DNA from: Pseudomonas sp. ANT_J12
GTDB lineage: Bacteria > Pseudomonadota > Gammaproteobacteria > Pseudomonadales > Pseudomonadaceae
Direction of reading: 5' to 3'
DNA length: 64,000 nt
Assembly (NCBI RefSeq): GCF_008370045.1
Contig: NZ_VOBN01000003.1
Location: 372,001 to 436,000, forward strand
Shown: positions 14,445 to 23,448 of the stretch, piece after piece
Layout of the letters: each line of letters begins with the position of its first letter
How positions within the stretch are numbered: position 1 is the first letter of the stretch
Made by a program: the position numbers and the translations under genes
The notes under the pieces: model-generated
What the model was told of the DNA's origin: nothing
Databases searched by the model: none
What the model saw: the letters and a program-made list of their open reading frames with translations, nothing else

Positions 14445-15731
14445 TTAGATGCCGAACCGGTCGCGCAGTGCGTAGTACGCGGCGCCCATGGCAGTGAGGG
14501 GCGCCTGGAAGGTGCGGCCACCAAGCATCGGCATGTGCGGCAAGGAGGCAAAGGCATCGAAACGTTCGGCGTCGCCGCGGATCATTTCGCTGATCAGTTT
14601 GCCGGCCAGGTGTGAGCAGGTAACGCCGTGGCCGCTGTAGCCTTGCATGTAGTAGGCGTTTTTCTCGATGCGGCCGAATTGCGGCATGCGCGACATGGTC
14701 AGCAGGAAGTTGCCGGTCCAGCGGTAGTCGATTTTCACGTCCTTCAACTGCGGGAAGGTCTTGAGGATTTTTGGCTTGATCAGTTGTTCGATGTCGTCCG
14801 GTTCCCGGGCGCCGTAGACCACTCCGCCGCCGTACAGCAGGCGGTTGTCGGCGGTGAGGCGGTAGTAGTCGAGCAGGTAGTTGCAGTCTTCGACGCAGTA
14901 GTTGTTTTTGATCAGGCTGCGTGCGACTTGCTCTGACAACGGTTCGGTGACGACGATTTGCGAGCCGCAGGGCATGCTTTTGCTGGTCACGCGATTGTCG
15001 AGGCCTTGCGGCAGGTAGGCGTTGCCGGCGATCAGCAGGTACTTGGCGCGGACCACGCCTTTGGCGGTGCGCACGGTGATCGGTTCGCCGTAGGTGATTT
15101 CCACCGCCGCCGATTGTTCGTAGATTTTGCCGCCCAGGCCGATGATCGCCGAGGCTTCGCCGAGGGCCAGGTTCAGCGGATGGATATGGCCGCCCTGCAT
15201 GTCCAGCAGGCCGCCGACGTAGTTGTCGCAACCGACTTCGCGCTTGATGTCGGCGGCGTCGAGCATTTTCAGGTTCTTGTTGCCGTAGCGTTCCCAGCTG
15301 CTTTTCTGCTCGGCCAGGCCTTTGAGTTGCTTTTTGTTCAGCGCGGCGAAGATGCCGCCGGGCTTGTAGTCGCACTGGATGTCGTAGTGCTGGATGCGCT
15401 GACGGATGATGTCGGCACCTTCAAAGATCATGCTGCCGAGGATTTCGGCGGTCTTGTCGCCGTAGCGTTCTTCGATGACATCGACGTCGCGGCTGTAGGA
15501 GTTGACCAGTTGACCGCCGTTGCGACCGCTGGCGCCGAAGCCGACTTTGGCGGCTTCGAGCACGGTCACGCTGTAGCCCGCTTCGGCGAGGAACAGCGCC
15601 GAGGACAAACCGGTGTAGCCGGCGCCGATCACGCAGACGTCGCATTCCACCAGTTCTTCAAGCACCGGGAATTCGCCGGTGAAGTTGCGGGTGGCGGCGT
15701 AGTAGCTGTTGACATGTGTTGTTGGTTTCAT
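14445..15731 (-). CDS. puuB: FAD-dependent gamma-glutamylputrescine oxidoreductase (PuuB/PauB type)
   Basis: 428 residues of the DAO (GlpO/ThiO-like) flavoprotein family. The ADP-binding Rossmann motif is CDVCVIGAGYTGLSSALFLA (about 30-49), followed by the acidic VLEA strand end and GFGASGRNGGQL. The second half has YRWTGNFLLTMSRMPQFGRI and the closing GYSGHGV motif that contacts FAD. It would oxidise gamma-glutamylputrescine to the gamma-glutamyl aminobutyraldehyde with H2O2 and ammonia release. It lies 52 bp downstream of the aldehyde dehydrogenase gene on the same strand, as one operon. Confidence 0.85.
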   Translation of the reverse strand: MKPTTHVNSYYAATRNFTGEFPVLEELVECDVCVIGAGYTGLSSALFLAEAGYSVTVLEAAKVGFGASGRNGGQLVNSYSRDVDVIEERYGDKTAEILGSMIFEGADIIRQRIQHYDIQCDYKPGGIFAALNKKQLKGLAEQKSSWERYGNKNLKMLDAADIKREVGCDNYVGGLLDMQGGHIHPLNLALGEASAIIGLGGKIYEQSAAVEITYGEPITVRTAKGVVRAKYLLIAGNAYLPQGLDNRVTSKSMPCGSQIVVTEPLSEQVARSLIKNNYCVEDCNYLLDYYRLTADNRLLYGGGVVYGAREPDDIEQLIKPKILKTFPQLKDVKIDYRWTGNFLLTMSRMPQFGRIEKNAYYMQGYSGHGVTCSHLAGKLISEMIRGDAERFDAFASLPHMPMLGGRTFQAPLTAMGAAYYALRDRFGI

Positions 15732-15783
15732 ACGTTTCTCCGATGGCCGCCAGCACGCGCTGGCGACCGCCGCTGTAAAGGTG

Positions 15784-17274
15784 TTAGAGCTTGATCCAGG
15801 TCGCTTTGAGTTCGGTGTATTTGTCGAACGCGTGCAGCGATTTGTCCCGACCGTTACCCGACTGCTTGAACCCGCCGAACGGTGCGGTCATGTCGCCGCC
15901 GTCGTACTGGTTGACCCAGACGCTGCCGGCGCGCAAACCACGGGCGAAGGTGTGGGCCTTGCTCAGGTTGCTGGTCCAGACGCCGGCGGCCAGGCCGAAG
16001 ATGCTGTCGTTGGCGATGGCCAGCGCTTCATCGAAGGTGTCGAAGGTGATCAGCGACAGTACCGGACCGAAAATTTCTTCCTGGGCGATGGTCATGGCGT
16101 TGGTCACACCGTCGAAAATCGCCGGTTCCACGTACAGGCCGCCGGTGCTTTCGAGGGTGCGGCTGCCACCCGCGATCAGTTGCGCACCCTGGTCTTTGCC
16201 GACCTGGATGTAGCGCAGCACGTTGTCCAGTTGCCGTTGATCGACGACTGCGCCGACGGTGGTTTCCGGATCGAGGGCGTGCCCCGGTTTCCAGGCTTGC
16301 AGCGCTTCCACCAGCAGCGGAATGAACTGCTCGCGAATCGAGCGCTCCACCAGCAAGCGCGAACCGGCGGTGCAGACTTCGCCCTGGTTGAAGGCAATCG
16401 CCCCCGCCGCCGCTTGTGCTGCCGCGCGCAAATCCGGCGCGTCGGCGAACACCACGTTTGGACTCTTCCCCCCTGCTTCGAGCCAAACGCGTTTCATGTT
16501 GCTTTGCCCGGCGTAGATCAGCAGTTGCTTGGCAATCGCGGTGGAGCCGGTGAACGCCAGCACGTCGACGTCCATGTGCAACGCCAGCGCCTTGCCGACG
16601 GTGTGACCGTAGCCTGGCAGGACGTTGAACACGCCTTTCGGGATCCCGGCATCCAGCGCTAATTGCGCAATGCGGATCGCGGTCAGTGGCGATTTTTCCG
16701 AAGGCTTGAGGATGAACGAGTTGCCCGCCGCGAGTGCCGGGGCGAACTTCCAGCTGGCCATGATCAACGGGAAGTTCCACGGCACGATGGCGGCGACTAC
16801 ACCGGCGGGTTCACGGGTGATGAGGCCGAGTTGATCGTGGGGTGTGGCGGCGACTTCGTCGTAGATCTTGTCGATGGCTTCGGCGCTCCAGCGGATCGCG
16901 TTGGCGGTCGCTGGAATGTCGATGTTCATCGAATCGCTGATTGGCTTGCCCATGTCGAGGGTTTCGAGCAGGGCCAGTTCTTCCTGGTTCGCCAGGATGA
17001 GATCGGCGAAGCGGATCAGGATTTTTTTACGTTCGGCAGGTGCAAGACGCGCCCAGATGCCGGACTCGAACGTCTGCCGTGCGACGGCGACGGCTGCGTT
17101 GGCATCGGCTTCGTCGGTGCTGGCGACATTGGCCAGGAAACGGCCGTCGACCGGGCTGATGCATTCGAAGGTGTCACCGCTCAGTGCTGCGCGGTATTGA
17201 CCGTCGATAAAGGCCCGGCCTTCGATGGATAAGGACTGGAAGCGTTGTTCCCAGTCGCTGCGAGTGTTTGTCAT
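15784..17274 (-). CDS. puuC: Gamma-glutamyl-gamma-aminobutyraldehyde dehydrogenase (PuuC/PauC type)
   Basis: 496 residues from the ATG at 17274; a longer open frame upstream runs into repeat DNA and is not used. All aldehyde dehydrogenase motifs are present: PWNFPLIM (cofactor pocket), KPSEKSPLTA, the FTGSTAIAKQ glycine motif, the general-base EAGGKSPN and the nucleophile region NQGEVCTAGSR, and EEIFGPVLS and PFGGFKQSG near the end. It oxidises the gamma-glutamylated aldehyde formed by the neighbouring flavoprotein to gamma-glutamyl-GABA with NAD(P)+. The assignment rests on gene context; the family alone would allow other aldehydes. Confidence 0.85.
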   Translation of the reverse strand: MTNTRSDWEQRFQSLSIEGRAFIDGQYRAALSGDTFECISPVDGRFLANVASTDEADANAAVAVARQTFESGIWARLAPAERKKILIRFADLILANQEELALLETLDMGKPISDSMNIDIPATANAIRWSAEAIDKIYDEVAATPHDQLGLITREPAGVVAAIVPWNFPLIMASWKFAPALAAGNSFILKPSEKSPLTAIRIAQLALDAGIPKGVFNVLPGYGHTVGKALALHMDVDVLAFTGSTAIAKQLLIYAGQSNMKRVWLEAGGKSPNVVFADAPDLRAAAQAAAGAIAFNQGEVCTAGSRLLVERSIREQFIPLLVEALQAWKPGHALDPETTVGAVVDQRQLDNVLRYIQVGKDQGAQLIAGGSRTLESTGGLYVEPAIFDGVTNAMTIAQEEIFGPVLSLITFDTFDEALAIANDSIFGLAAGVWTSNLSKAHTFARGLRAGSVWVNQYDGGDMTAPFGGFKQSGNGRDKSLHAFDKYTELKATWIKL

Positions 17275-17352
17275 TGTTGTGACTCGACGCAGAGGAATAA
17301 GTGATTGTTGTGGCGGCGTATCAGGGGATTGCAGGGGTGATTGGGCGGCCGT

Positions 17353-17446
17353 CTTCGCGGGCAAGCCTCGCTCCTGCAGGTCTGCGGCGTGCACATTTTT
17401 TGTGCCCGACACATATCCTGTGTAGGCGCGAGGCTTGCCCGCGAAG
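17353..17446. repeat. REP pair, second family
   Basis: cttcgcgggcaagcctcgct and its inverted counterpart gcgaggcttgcccgcgaag bound this element. It lies between the 5' end of the aldehyde dehydrogenase gene and the 3' end of the synthetase gene. Confidence 0.88.
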
Positions 17447-17487
17447 AGGCCCTCACATTCAACATCAACCCCAACAGCCCAAACCCA

Positions 17488-18864
17488 TCAGACCGTGTGC
17501 AGATACCAGTTGTACTCAAGGTCCGAGATGGAGTTTTCGAACTCGGCCAACTCGCTTTCCTTGCACGCCACGAACACGTCGATGTAGAGCGGGTCGATGT
17601 ATTTGGCCATGACTTCGCTGTCGTCCAGCTCGCGCAGTGCATCGCGCAGGTTGTTCGGCAGGCTCTGTTCGTTCTGCTCGTAGCTGTTGCCTTCCACCGG
17701 AGCGCCCGGCTCGATTTTGTTGGTCAAACCGTGGTGAATACCGGCCAGGACCGAGGCCATCAGCAGGTACGGGTTGGCGTCGGCACCGGCTACGCGGTGT
17801 TCGATGCGCACCGAATCGGCAGAACCGGTCGGCACACGTACCGCAACGGTACGGTTGTCGATGCCCCAGCTCGGCGAGTTCGGTACGTAGAACTGCGCGC
17901 CGAAACGGCGGTACGAGTTGACGTTCGGGCACAGGAAGGCCATCTGCGCCGGCAGGGTCTCGAGCACACCGCCGATCGCGTGACGCAGTGCGGCGTTCTG
18001 CTCGGGATCCTCGCTGGCAAAGATGTTGTTGCCTTCTTTGTCGAGAATCGAAATGTGTACGTGCAGACCATTGCCTGCCTGGCCCGGATACGGCTTGGCC
18101 ATGAAGGTGGTGTCCATCTCGTGGTCATAGGCGATGTTCTTCACCAGACGCTTGAGCAACACCGCGTAGTCGCAGGCTTTGATCGGGTCGTTGACGTGAT
18201 GCAGGTTGACTTCGAACTGCGCCGGGGCGCTTTCCTTGACGATGGCGTCGGCCGGGATGCCCTGCTCTTTCGCGCCTTCAAGGATGTCTTGCAGGCAATC
18301 GACGTATTCGTCGAGGTCGTCGATCAAATACACCTGGGTCGACACCGGACGCTTGCCCGATACCGGCGAACGCGGCGATTGCGGACGACCGTTCACGTTG
18401 TCCTGATCGATCAGGTAGAACTCGAGTTCAAACGCCGCGCAGATGGTCAGGCCCATGTCGTCGAATTTACGCACCACATTCGCCAGCACTTCCCGTGGGT
18501 CAGCGAAGAACGGCTGGCCTTCGAGTTCGTGCATGGTCATCAGCAATTGCGCGGTTGGGCGTTTCTGCCACGGCTCAATGCTCAGGGTGCCCGGGATGGG
18601 GTAGCAGATTCGGTCGGAGTCGCCGATGTCCAGACCCAGGCCGGTGCTTTCCACCGTCGAGCCGTTGATGTCCAGGGCAAAGAGTGACGCCGGGAGGTTG
18701 ATGCCTTTTTCGTAAACCTTATGAAGACTGGTGCGTTCGATGCGCTTGCCGCGCACCACACCGTTCATATCCGCAATCAGAAGGTCGACGTACAAAACCT
18801 CAGGATATTTCTTAAGGAATGCGTTTGCTTCGTTGAGTTGAACGGTACGCAGAGGGACCGACAT
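17488..18864 (-). CDS. puuA: Gamma-glutamylputrescine synthetase (glutamine synthetase family, PuuA/SpuI type)
   Basis: 458 residues of the glutamine synthetase superfamily, from the ATG at 18864 with AGGTG upstream. Seen motifs: FELEFYLID (metal-binding ExE), the APAQFEVNLHH segment, NGLHVHIS (the His/ATP site), and NSYRRFGAQFYVP with IEHRVAGADANPYL near the C-terminus. The adenylylation Tyr loop of true GlnA is absent, as in PuuA. It would join glutamate to putrescine using ATP, the first step of the pathway. It is divergent from the hydrolase gene to its right, across a 280-bp regulatory region. Confidence 0.87.
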   Translation of the reverse strand: MSVPLRTVQLNEANAFLKKYPEVLYVDLLIADMNGVVRGKRIERTSLHKVYEKGINLPASLFALDINGSTVESTGLGLDIGDSDRICYPIPGTLSIEPWQKRPTAQLLMTMHELEGQPFFADPREVLANVVRKFDDMGLTICAAFELEFYLIDQDNVNGRPQSPRSPVSGKRPVSTQVYLIDDLDEYVDCLQDILEGAKEQGIPADAIVKESAPAQFEVNLHHVNDPIKACDYAVLLKRLVKNIAYDHEMDTTFMAKPYPGQAGNGLHVHISILDKEGNNIFASEDPEQNAALRHAIGGVLETLPAQMAFLCPNVNSYRRFGAQFYVPNSPSWGIDNRTVAVRVPTGSADSVRIEHRVAGADANPYLLMASVLAGIHHGLTNKIEPGAPVEGNSYEQNEQSLPNNLRDALRELDDSEVMAKYIDPLYIDVFVACKESELAEFENSISDLEYNWYLHTV

Positions 18865-18879
18865 GATGCACCTATTAGC

Positions 18880-18897
18880 TGTTAATTATTATGTTCA
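18880..18897. promoter_or_regulatory. Possible half-operator near the synthetase start
   Basis: TGTTAATTATTATGTTCA sits 16-33 bp upstream of the synthetase ATG and shares the TGTTAATT half with the palindrome at 19072. This could be a weaker site for the same regulator. It is a pattern match only. Confidence 0.3.
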
Positions 18898-19071
18898 CTA
18901 CGGTGTTGCGAGCCCAGTCAACCCGAACGGCAAAGTGAAGTCAATAGCGAACACTTAGCCTTTCAACCTTTATTTTCGGGCCTTTTATGGGGACGAGAGT
19001 GCCAGATAAGCCGCCAGAGCCGCGCAGATCCTCAGCATCGGACGACCGGCGTTTAGAATTTTTTACATGAG

Positions 19072-19093
19072 AGTTGTTAATTAAAATCAACAA
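19072..19093. promoter_or_regulatory. 22-bp near-perfect palindrome, candidate operator
   Basis: TTGTTAATTTT followed by AAAATCAACAA: only one of 11 base pairs is mismatched. It lies 51 bp upstream of the hydrolase ATG, in the region between the two divergent polyamine genes, and is AT-rich against a GC-rich background. A cupin-HTH dimer such as PuuR would suit a site of this size. The link is inference. Confidence 0.5.
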
Positions 19094-19144
19094 GGCTAAG
19101 CTCCGGAAAAGCTCGTTCAAGTGTGAAACTTCGAGGTGATAAAA

Positions 19145-19906
19145 ATGGCATTCAAGCCATTGATCGGCGTTACAGCGTGCGTCAAACAGATTGGCCTGCA
19201 CCCCTACCACGTCAGCGGCGACAAGTACTTGCGCGCTGTCAGCGTCGCGGCTCTGGGGTTGCCCGTGGTCATTCCTTCCCTGGGTGAACTGACTGAAATC
19301 GAGGACCTGCTCGCGCAGCTCGACGGTCTGTTGCTCACCGGCTCGCCCTCAAACGTGGAACCCTTCCACTATCAAGGCCCCGCCAGCGCTCCCGGCACGG
19401 ATCACGATCCGGCCCGGGACGCCACGACCCTTCCTTTATTGCGTGCAGCGATTGCCGCCGGTGTTCCGGTGCTGGGCATCTGTCGCGGTTTTCAGGAAAT
19501 GAACGTCGCGTTCGGCGGCAGCCTGCATCAGAAGGTGCATGAACTGCCGGGCATGCTCGATCACCGTGAAGCGGACAGTCCCGAGTTGGCGGTGCAATAC
19601 GCGCCGGCTCATGCCGTGACAGTGCAGCCTGGCGGCGTGTTCGAAGCGTTGGAGTTGCCGACCGAGTTCAGGGTCAATTCGATTCACAGCCAGGGCGTTG
19701 ATCGACTGGCACCGGGCCTGCGCGCAGAAGCGATTGCACCGGACGGTTTGATCGAGGCGATCTCGGTGGAACACAGCCCGACCTTCGCCGTCGGCGTGCA
19801 ATGGCACCCGGAATGGCAGGTGCTTTCCAATCCTCAGTATTTAAGTATTTTCCAGGCGTTTGGCGACGCGTGCCGGCAACGGGCGGCGCTACGTAAAAAA
19901 CGCTGA
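19145..19906 (+). CDS. puuD: Gamma-glutamyl-GABA hydrolase (class I glutamine amidotransferase-like, PuuD/SpuA type)
   Basis: 253 residues from the ATG at 19145, with GAGGTGAT at 19133-19140. It is a peptidase C26 fold with nucleophile Cys113 in VLGICRGFQEMN, and His221 and Glu223 in VQWHPEW. The GLLLTGSPSNVEP loop near residue 65 is also typical. It would cleave gamma-glutamyl-GABA to glutamate and GABA, the last step of the pathway encoded around it. It is divergent from the synthetase gene and upstream of the importer genes. Confidence 0.87.
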   Translation: MAFKPLIGVTACVKQIGLHPYHVSGDKYLRAVSVAALGLPVVIPSLGELTEIEDLLAQLDGLLLTGSPSNVEPFHYQGPASAPGTDHDPARDATTLPLLRAAIAAGVPVLGICRGFQEMNVAFGGSLHQKVHELPGMLDHREADSPELAVQYAPAHAVTVQPGGVFEALELPTEFRVNSIHSQGVDRLAPGLRAEAIAPDGLIEAISVEHSPTFAVGVQWHPEWQVLSNPQYLSIFQAFGDACRQRAALRKKR

Positions 19907-20086
19907 CGACTTAAACCCTCACCCAACGATTTAACTGCCCTCGTGAACGGGCGGGTGCGCCGACGCGCGCTGCCTCTTCACGCGTAAAAAACGAAACAAG
20001 ACAACAACAAGCACCACCAGGCAGCCAGGACGGCGGCGCCGAATAAGCCCGAGCGGTATGGGCCAGCGAACCAAACGCAATACCCC

Positions 20087-20178
20087 TGTAGGAGCGAGGC
20101 TTGCCCGCGAAAGCGGTGTATCAGGCAACGATGATGGCGACTGACACGCCGTCTTCGCGGGCAAGCCTCGCTCCTACA
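20087..20178. repeat. REP pair, second family
   Basis: tgtaggagcgaggcttgccc and its inverted copy gggcaagcctcgctcctaca bound this element in the roughly 375-bp gap before the importer operon. The rest of the gap shows no gene. Confidence 0.9.
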
Positions 20179-20282
20179 ATGGACCGCGTTTGAATGGATT
20201 GGCACCGTACGACACGGGCTTGCAATCAACTATTAAGTCAGGCCGCGTTGGCCCGACGACTGAAACCTGTTGGGAGTTTCAC

Positions 20283-21425
20283 ATGGCAAATGCCTCCAGC
20301 ACTTACAGGAAGGCTCTTGAAGGTCACCAGGCACCGAAAAAGGTGTTGGTGAAAATCGATCGCGTGACCAAGAAGTTCGACGAAACCACTGCAGTGGACG
20401 ATGTGTCCCTGGAGATCCATCAAGGCGAAATCTTCGCCCTGCTCGGTGGTTCCGGCTCGGGCAAATCGACCCTGCTGCGCATGCTCGCCGGTTTCGAGCG
20501 CCCGACCGAAGGGCGGATCTTGCTCGACGGTGTCGACATCACCGACATGCCGCCCTACGAGCGGCCGATCAACATGATGTTCCAGTCCTACGCGCTGTTC
20601 CCGCACATGACGGTGGCGCAGAACATCGCCTTCGGCTTGAAGCAGGATCGGTTGTCCGCCAGCGAAATCGACGCCCGTGTGGAAGAGATGCTGCGCCTGG
20701 TACACATGACCCAATACGCCAAGCGCAAACCCCATCAGTTGTCCGGCGGCCAGCGTCAGCGCGTCGCCCTCGCCCGCTCCCTGGCCAAACGTCCGAAGCT
20801 GTTGCTGCTCGACGAACCCATGGGCGCGCTGGATAAAAAGCTGCGCTCGCAGATGCAACTGGAACTGGTGCAGATCATCGAACGGGTCGGCGTGACCTGC
20901 GTGATGGTGACCCATGACCAGGAAGAAGCCATGACCATGGCCGAACGTATCGCGATCATGCACCTGGGCTGGATCGCCCAGATCGGCAGCCCGGTGGACA
21001 TCTACGAAGCACCGGTCAGCCGCATGGTCTGCGAGTTCATCGGCAACGTGAACGCCTTCGACGGCACCGTTGTGGAAGACCTTGAAGGTCACGCGATCAT
21101 CCACAGCCCGGACCTGGAGCAGAAGATTTACGTCGGTCACGGCGTCAGCACCTCGGTGCAGGACAAGTCGATCACCTACGCTATTCGCCCGGAAAAAATG
21201 CTCGTCAGCACCCTCAAGCCCGAGCAGCGCTACAACTGGTCCAAAGGCAAGGTGCATGACATCGCCTACCTCGGCGGCCACTCGGTGTTCTACGTCGAAC
21301 TGCCGGGCGGCAAAGTCGTGCAGTCGTTCATGGCCAACGCCGAACGCCGGGGCGCGCGTCCGACCTGGGACGATCAGGTCTACGTGTGGTGGGAAGACGA
21401 CAGCGGCGTGGTACTGCGCTCATGA
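20283..21425 (+). CDS. potA: Polyamine ABC transporter ATP-binding protein (PotA/PotG/SpuF type)
   Basis: 380 residues from the ATG at 20283, with GGGAG upstream. The nucleotide-binding domain has Walker A GGSGSGKST, the Q-loop FQSYALFPHMT, signature LSGGQRQRVALARSL, Walker B LLLLDEPMGALD and H-loop VTHD. The C-terminal ~130 residues form the TOBE regulatory domain (FIGNVNAFDG, YAIRPEKM). It energises uptake of putrescine or spermidine through the two following permeases. The stop overlaps the first permease ATG by 4 bp. Confidence 0.9.
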   Translation: MANASSTYRKALEGHQAPKKVLVKIDRVTKKFDETTAVDDVSLEIHQGEIFALLGGSGSGKSTLLRMLAGFERPTEGRILLDGVDITDMPPYERPINMMFQSYALFPHMTVAQNIAFGLKQDRLSASEIDARVEEMLRLVHMTQYAKRKPHQLSGGQRQRVALARSLAKRPKLLLLDEPMGALDKKLRSQMQLELVQIIERVGVTCVMVTHDQEEAMTMAERIAIMHLGWIAQIGSPVDIYEAPVSRMVCEFIGNVNAFDGTVVEDLEGHAIIHSPDLEQKIYVGHGVSTSVQDKSITYAIRPEKMLVSTLKPEQRYNWSKGKVHDIAYLGGHSVFYVELPGGKVVQSFMANAERRGARPTWDDQVYVWWEDDSGVVLRS

Positions 21426-22336
21426 AAACCTTCAATCAGCAATTCCTGAGACTGGTCCCCAGCGGGCGCAAAGTGGTGATCGGCATTCCGTTCATCTGGC
21501 TGTTCCTGTTCTTCATGCTGCCGTTCTTTCTGGTGATGAAGATCAGCTTCTCCGAAGCGGCGCTGGCGATTCCGCCCTACTCGGAGATTTACACCTTCGC
21601 CGAGCAGAAATTCCAGCTGCTGCTCAACCTCGGCAACTACAGCCTGCTGACCCAGGATGAGTTGTACATCTCGGCGTACCTCGGCTCGCTGAAAGTGGCG
21701 CTGCTCAGCACGGTGATGTGCCTGGTGATCGGTTTCCCGATGGCCTACGCGATCACCAAGGCGAAAAAGGAAACGCAAAACGTCCTGATGCTGCTGATCA
21801 TGATGCCGACCTGGACCGCGATCCTGATCCGCGTCTATGCGTGGATGGGCATCCTCAGCAACAACGGCTTGCTCAACGCGTTCCTGATGTGGACCGGGCT
21901 GACCTCGGCGCCGATCGAGATCCTCAACACCAACACGGCGGTCTACATCGGGGTGGTTTACGCCTACCTGCCGTTCATGGTGTTGCCGCTGTACGCCAAC
22001 CTGGTCAAGCACGATGAAAGCCTGTTGGAAGCCGCGTCGGACCTGGGTTCGAGCAACTTCAACAACTTCTGGAAAATCACCGTGCCGCTGGCCAAGAACG
22101 GCATCATCGCCGGCTGCATGCTGGTGTTCATTCCGGTGGTCGGTGAGTTCGTGATTCCGGAGCTGTTGGGTGGCCCGGAGACCCTGATGATCGGTCGCGT
22201 GCTGTGGCAAGAGTTCTTCAATAACCGCGACTGGCCGGTGGCGTCTGCCCTGGCGGTGGTGATGCTGTTGATCCTGATTGTGCCGATTCTGCTGTTCAAC
22301 CGCAGCCAGGCCAAAGAGATGGAGGCACGGGGATGA
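21422..22336 (+). CDS. potB: Polyamine ABC transporter permease 1 (PotB/PotH/SpuG type)
   Basis: 304 residues beginning at the ATG overlapping the ATPase stop. Six hydrophobic segments are visible, the first at about 20-42 (IGIPFIWLFLFFMLPFFLV). The EAA loop that docks on the ATPase is EAASDLGSSNFNNFWKITVP. The KISFSEAALAIPPY segment after the first helix is shared with PotB/PotH proteins. It pairs with the second permease, whose ATG overlaps its stop by 4 bp. Confidence 0.9.
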   Translation: MKTFNQQFLRLVPSGRKVVIGIPFIWLFLFFMLPFFLVMKISFSEAALAIPPYSEIYTFAEQKFQLLLNLGNYSLLTQDELYISAYLGSLKVALLSTVMCLVIGFPMAYAITKAKKETQNVLMLLIMMPTWTAILIRVYAWMGILSNNGLLNAFLMWTGLTSAPIEILNTNTAVYIGVVYAYLPFMVLPLYANLVKHDESLLEAASDLGSSNFNNFWKITVPLAKNGIIAGCMLVFIPVVGEFVIPELLGGPETLMIGRVLWQEFFNNRDWPVASALAVVMLLILIVPILLFNRSQAKEMEARG

Positions 22337-23223
22337 AACGCTTCGGATTTTCAAAGTTCATGCTGATTTTCGGCCTGTCGTTCATCTACCTGCCGATGCT
22401 GATCCTGGTGATCTACTCGTTCAACGCCTCGAAACTGGTGACGGTGTGGGGCGGCTGGTCGGTGAAGTGGTACGTCGGCTTGCTCGACAACACGCAACTG
22501 ATGGGCTCGGTGGTGCGTTCGCTGGAGATTGCCTGCTACACGGCGATTGCAGCGGTGGCGCTGGGGACCTTGGCGGCGTTTGTGCTGACGCGCGTGACTC
22601 GCTTCAAAGGTCGCACGCTGTTTGGTGGGCTGGTGACGGCGCCGTTGGTGATGCCGGAAGTGATCACCGGTCTGTCGCTGTTGCTGCTGTTCGTGGCCAT
22701 GGCGCAGTTGCTCGGTTGGCCGAAGGAACGCGGCCTGGTGACGATCTGGATTGCGCACACGACGTTCTGCGCCGCGTATGTGGCGGTGGTAGTTTCGGCA
22801 CGTTTACGTGAGCTGGACCTGTCGATTGAAGAAGCGGCGATGGACCTGGGTGCGCGGCCGTTGAAGGTGTTCTTCCTGATCACCATTCCGATGATCGCGC
22901 CCTCGTTGGCGGCGGGCGGGATGATGTCGTTTGCCTTGTCGCTGGATGACTTGGTGTTAGCGAGTTTCGTGTCGGGTCCGGGGTCGACGACCTTGCCGAT
23001 GGAAGTGTTCTCGGCGGTGCGTCTGGGGGTTAAACCTGAGATCAACGCGGTGGCCAGTTTGATTCTGTTGGCGGTTTCGATTGTGACATTCATGGTCTGG
23101 TACTTCAGCCGCCGCGCCGAAGCCACCCGTAAACGAGCGATCCAGGAAGCGATGGACCAGACGGCCAGCGAGTCGTGGCAGCCGCAGAACAATCAACGAG
23201 TCGAAGCGACGGCTCTCAGTTAA
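22333..23223 (+). CDS. potC: Polyamine ABC transporter permease 2 (PotC/PotI/SpuH type)
   Basis: 296 residues, starting in the ATGA overlap with the previous gene. It has six predicted helices, with SFNASKLVTVWGGWSVKWY after the first, which is typical of PotC/PotI. The EAA loop is EEAAMDLGARPLKVFFLITI. The C-terminal tail after the last helix is hydrophilic. It forms the heterodimeric channel with the first permease. A REP pair separates it from the binding-protein gene. Confidence 0.9.
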   Translation: MKRFGFSKFMLIFGLSFIYLPMLILVIYSFNASKLVTVWGGWSVKWYVGLLDNTQLMGSVVRSLEIACYTAIAAVALGTLAAFVLTRVTRFKGRTLFGGLVTAPLVMPEVITGLSLLLLFVAMAQLLGWPKERGLVTIWIAHTTFCAAYVAVVVSARLRELDLSIEEAAMDLGARPLKVFFLITIPMIAPSLAAGGMMSFALSLDDLVLASFVSGPGSTTLPMEVFSAVRLGVKPEINAVASLILLAVSIVTFMVWYFSRRAEATRKRAIQEAMDQTASESWQPQNNQRVEATALS

Positions 23224-23257
23224 GTGAACGCATGCCCTGTCAGGTGAACACTTTCCC

Positions 23258-23393
23258 TGTGGCGAGGGGGCTTCTTGCCCCCGTTCGGCTGCGAAGCAGT
23301 CGTAAAACCAGTGAACGCGGTGTACCTGATACACCTCGGTTGCAGGTTTTGGGGCCGCTTCGCGACCCAACGGGGGCAAGCCCCCTCGCCACA
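23258..23393. repeat. REP pair (inverted), with a short insertion in one arm
   Basis: The left arm reads tgtggcgagggggcttcttg, with extra bases before gccccc relative to other copies. The right arm is the normal gggggcaagccccctcgcca. It sits inside the importer operon, between the permease and binding-protein genes, where REPs can stabilise upstream mRNA. Confidence 0.88.
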
Positions 23394-23448
23394 AAAGCTC
23401 ACTCGCCACACGTTTTGTGTTTTGAATAAGAAGAATGGAGTTGTACCG

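Noticed and set aside
20213..20240. Possible sigma-54 promoter (TGGCAC ... TTGCA) before the importer operon
   Set aside because: The spacing between the GG and GC elements is far too long for a -24/-12 promoter.
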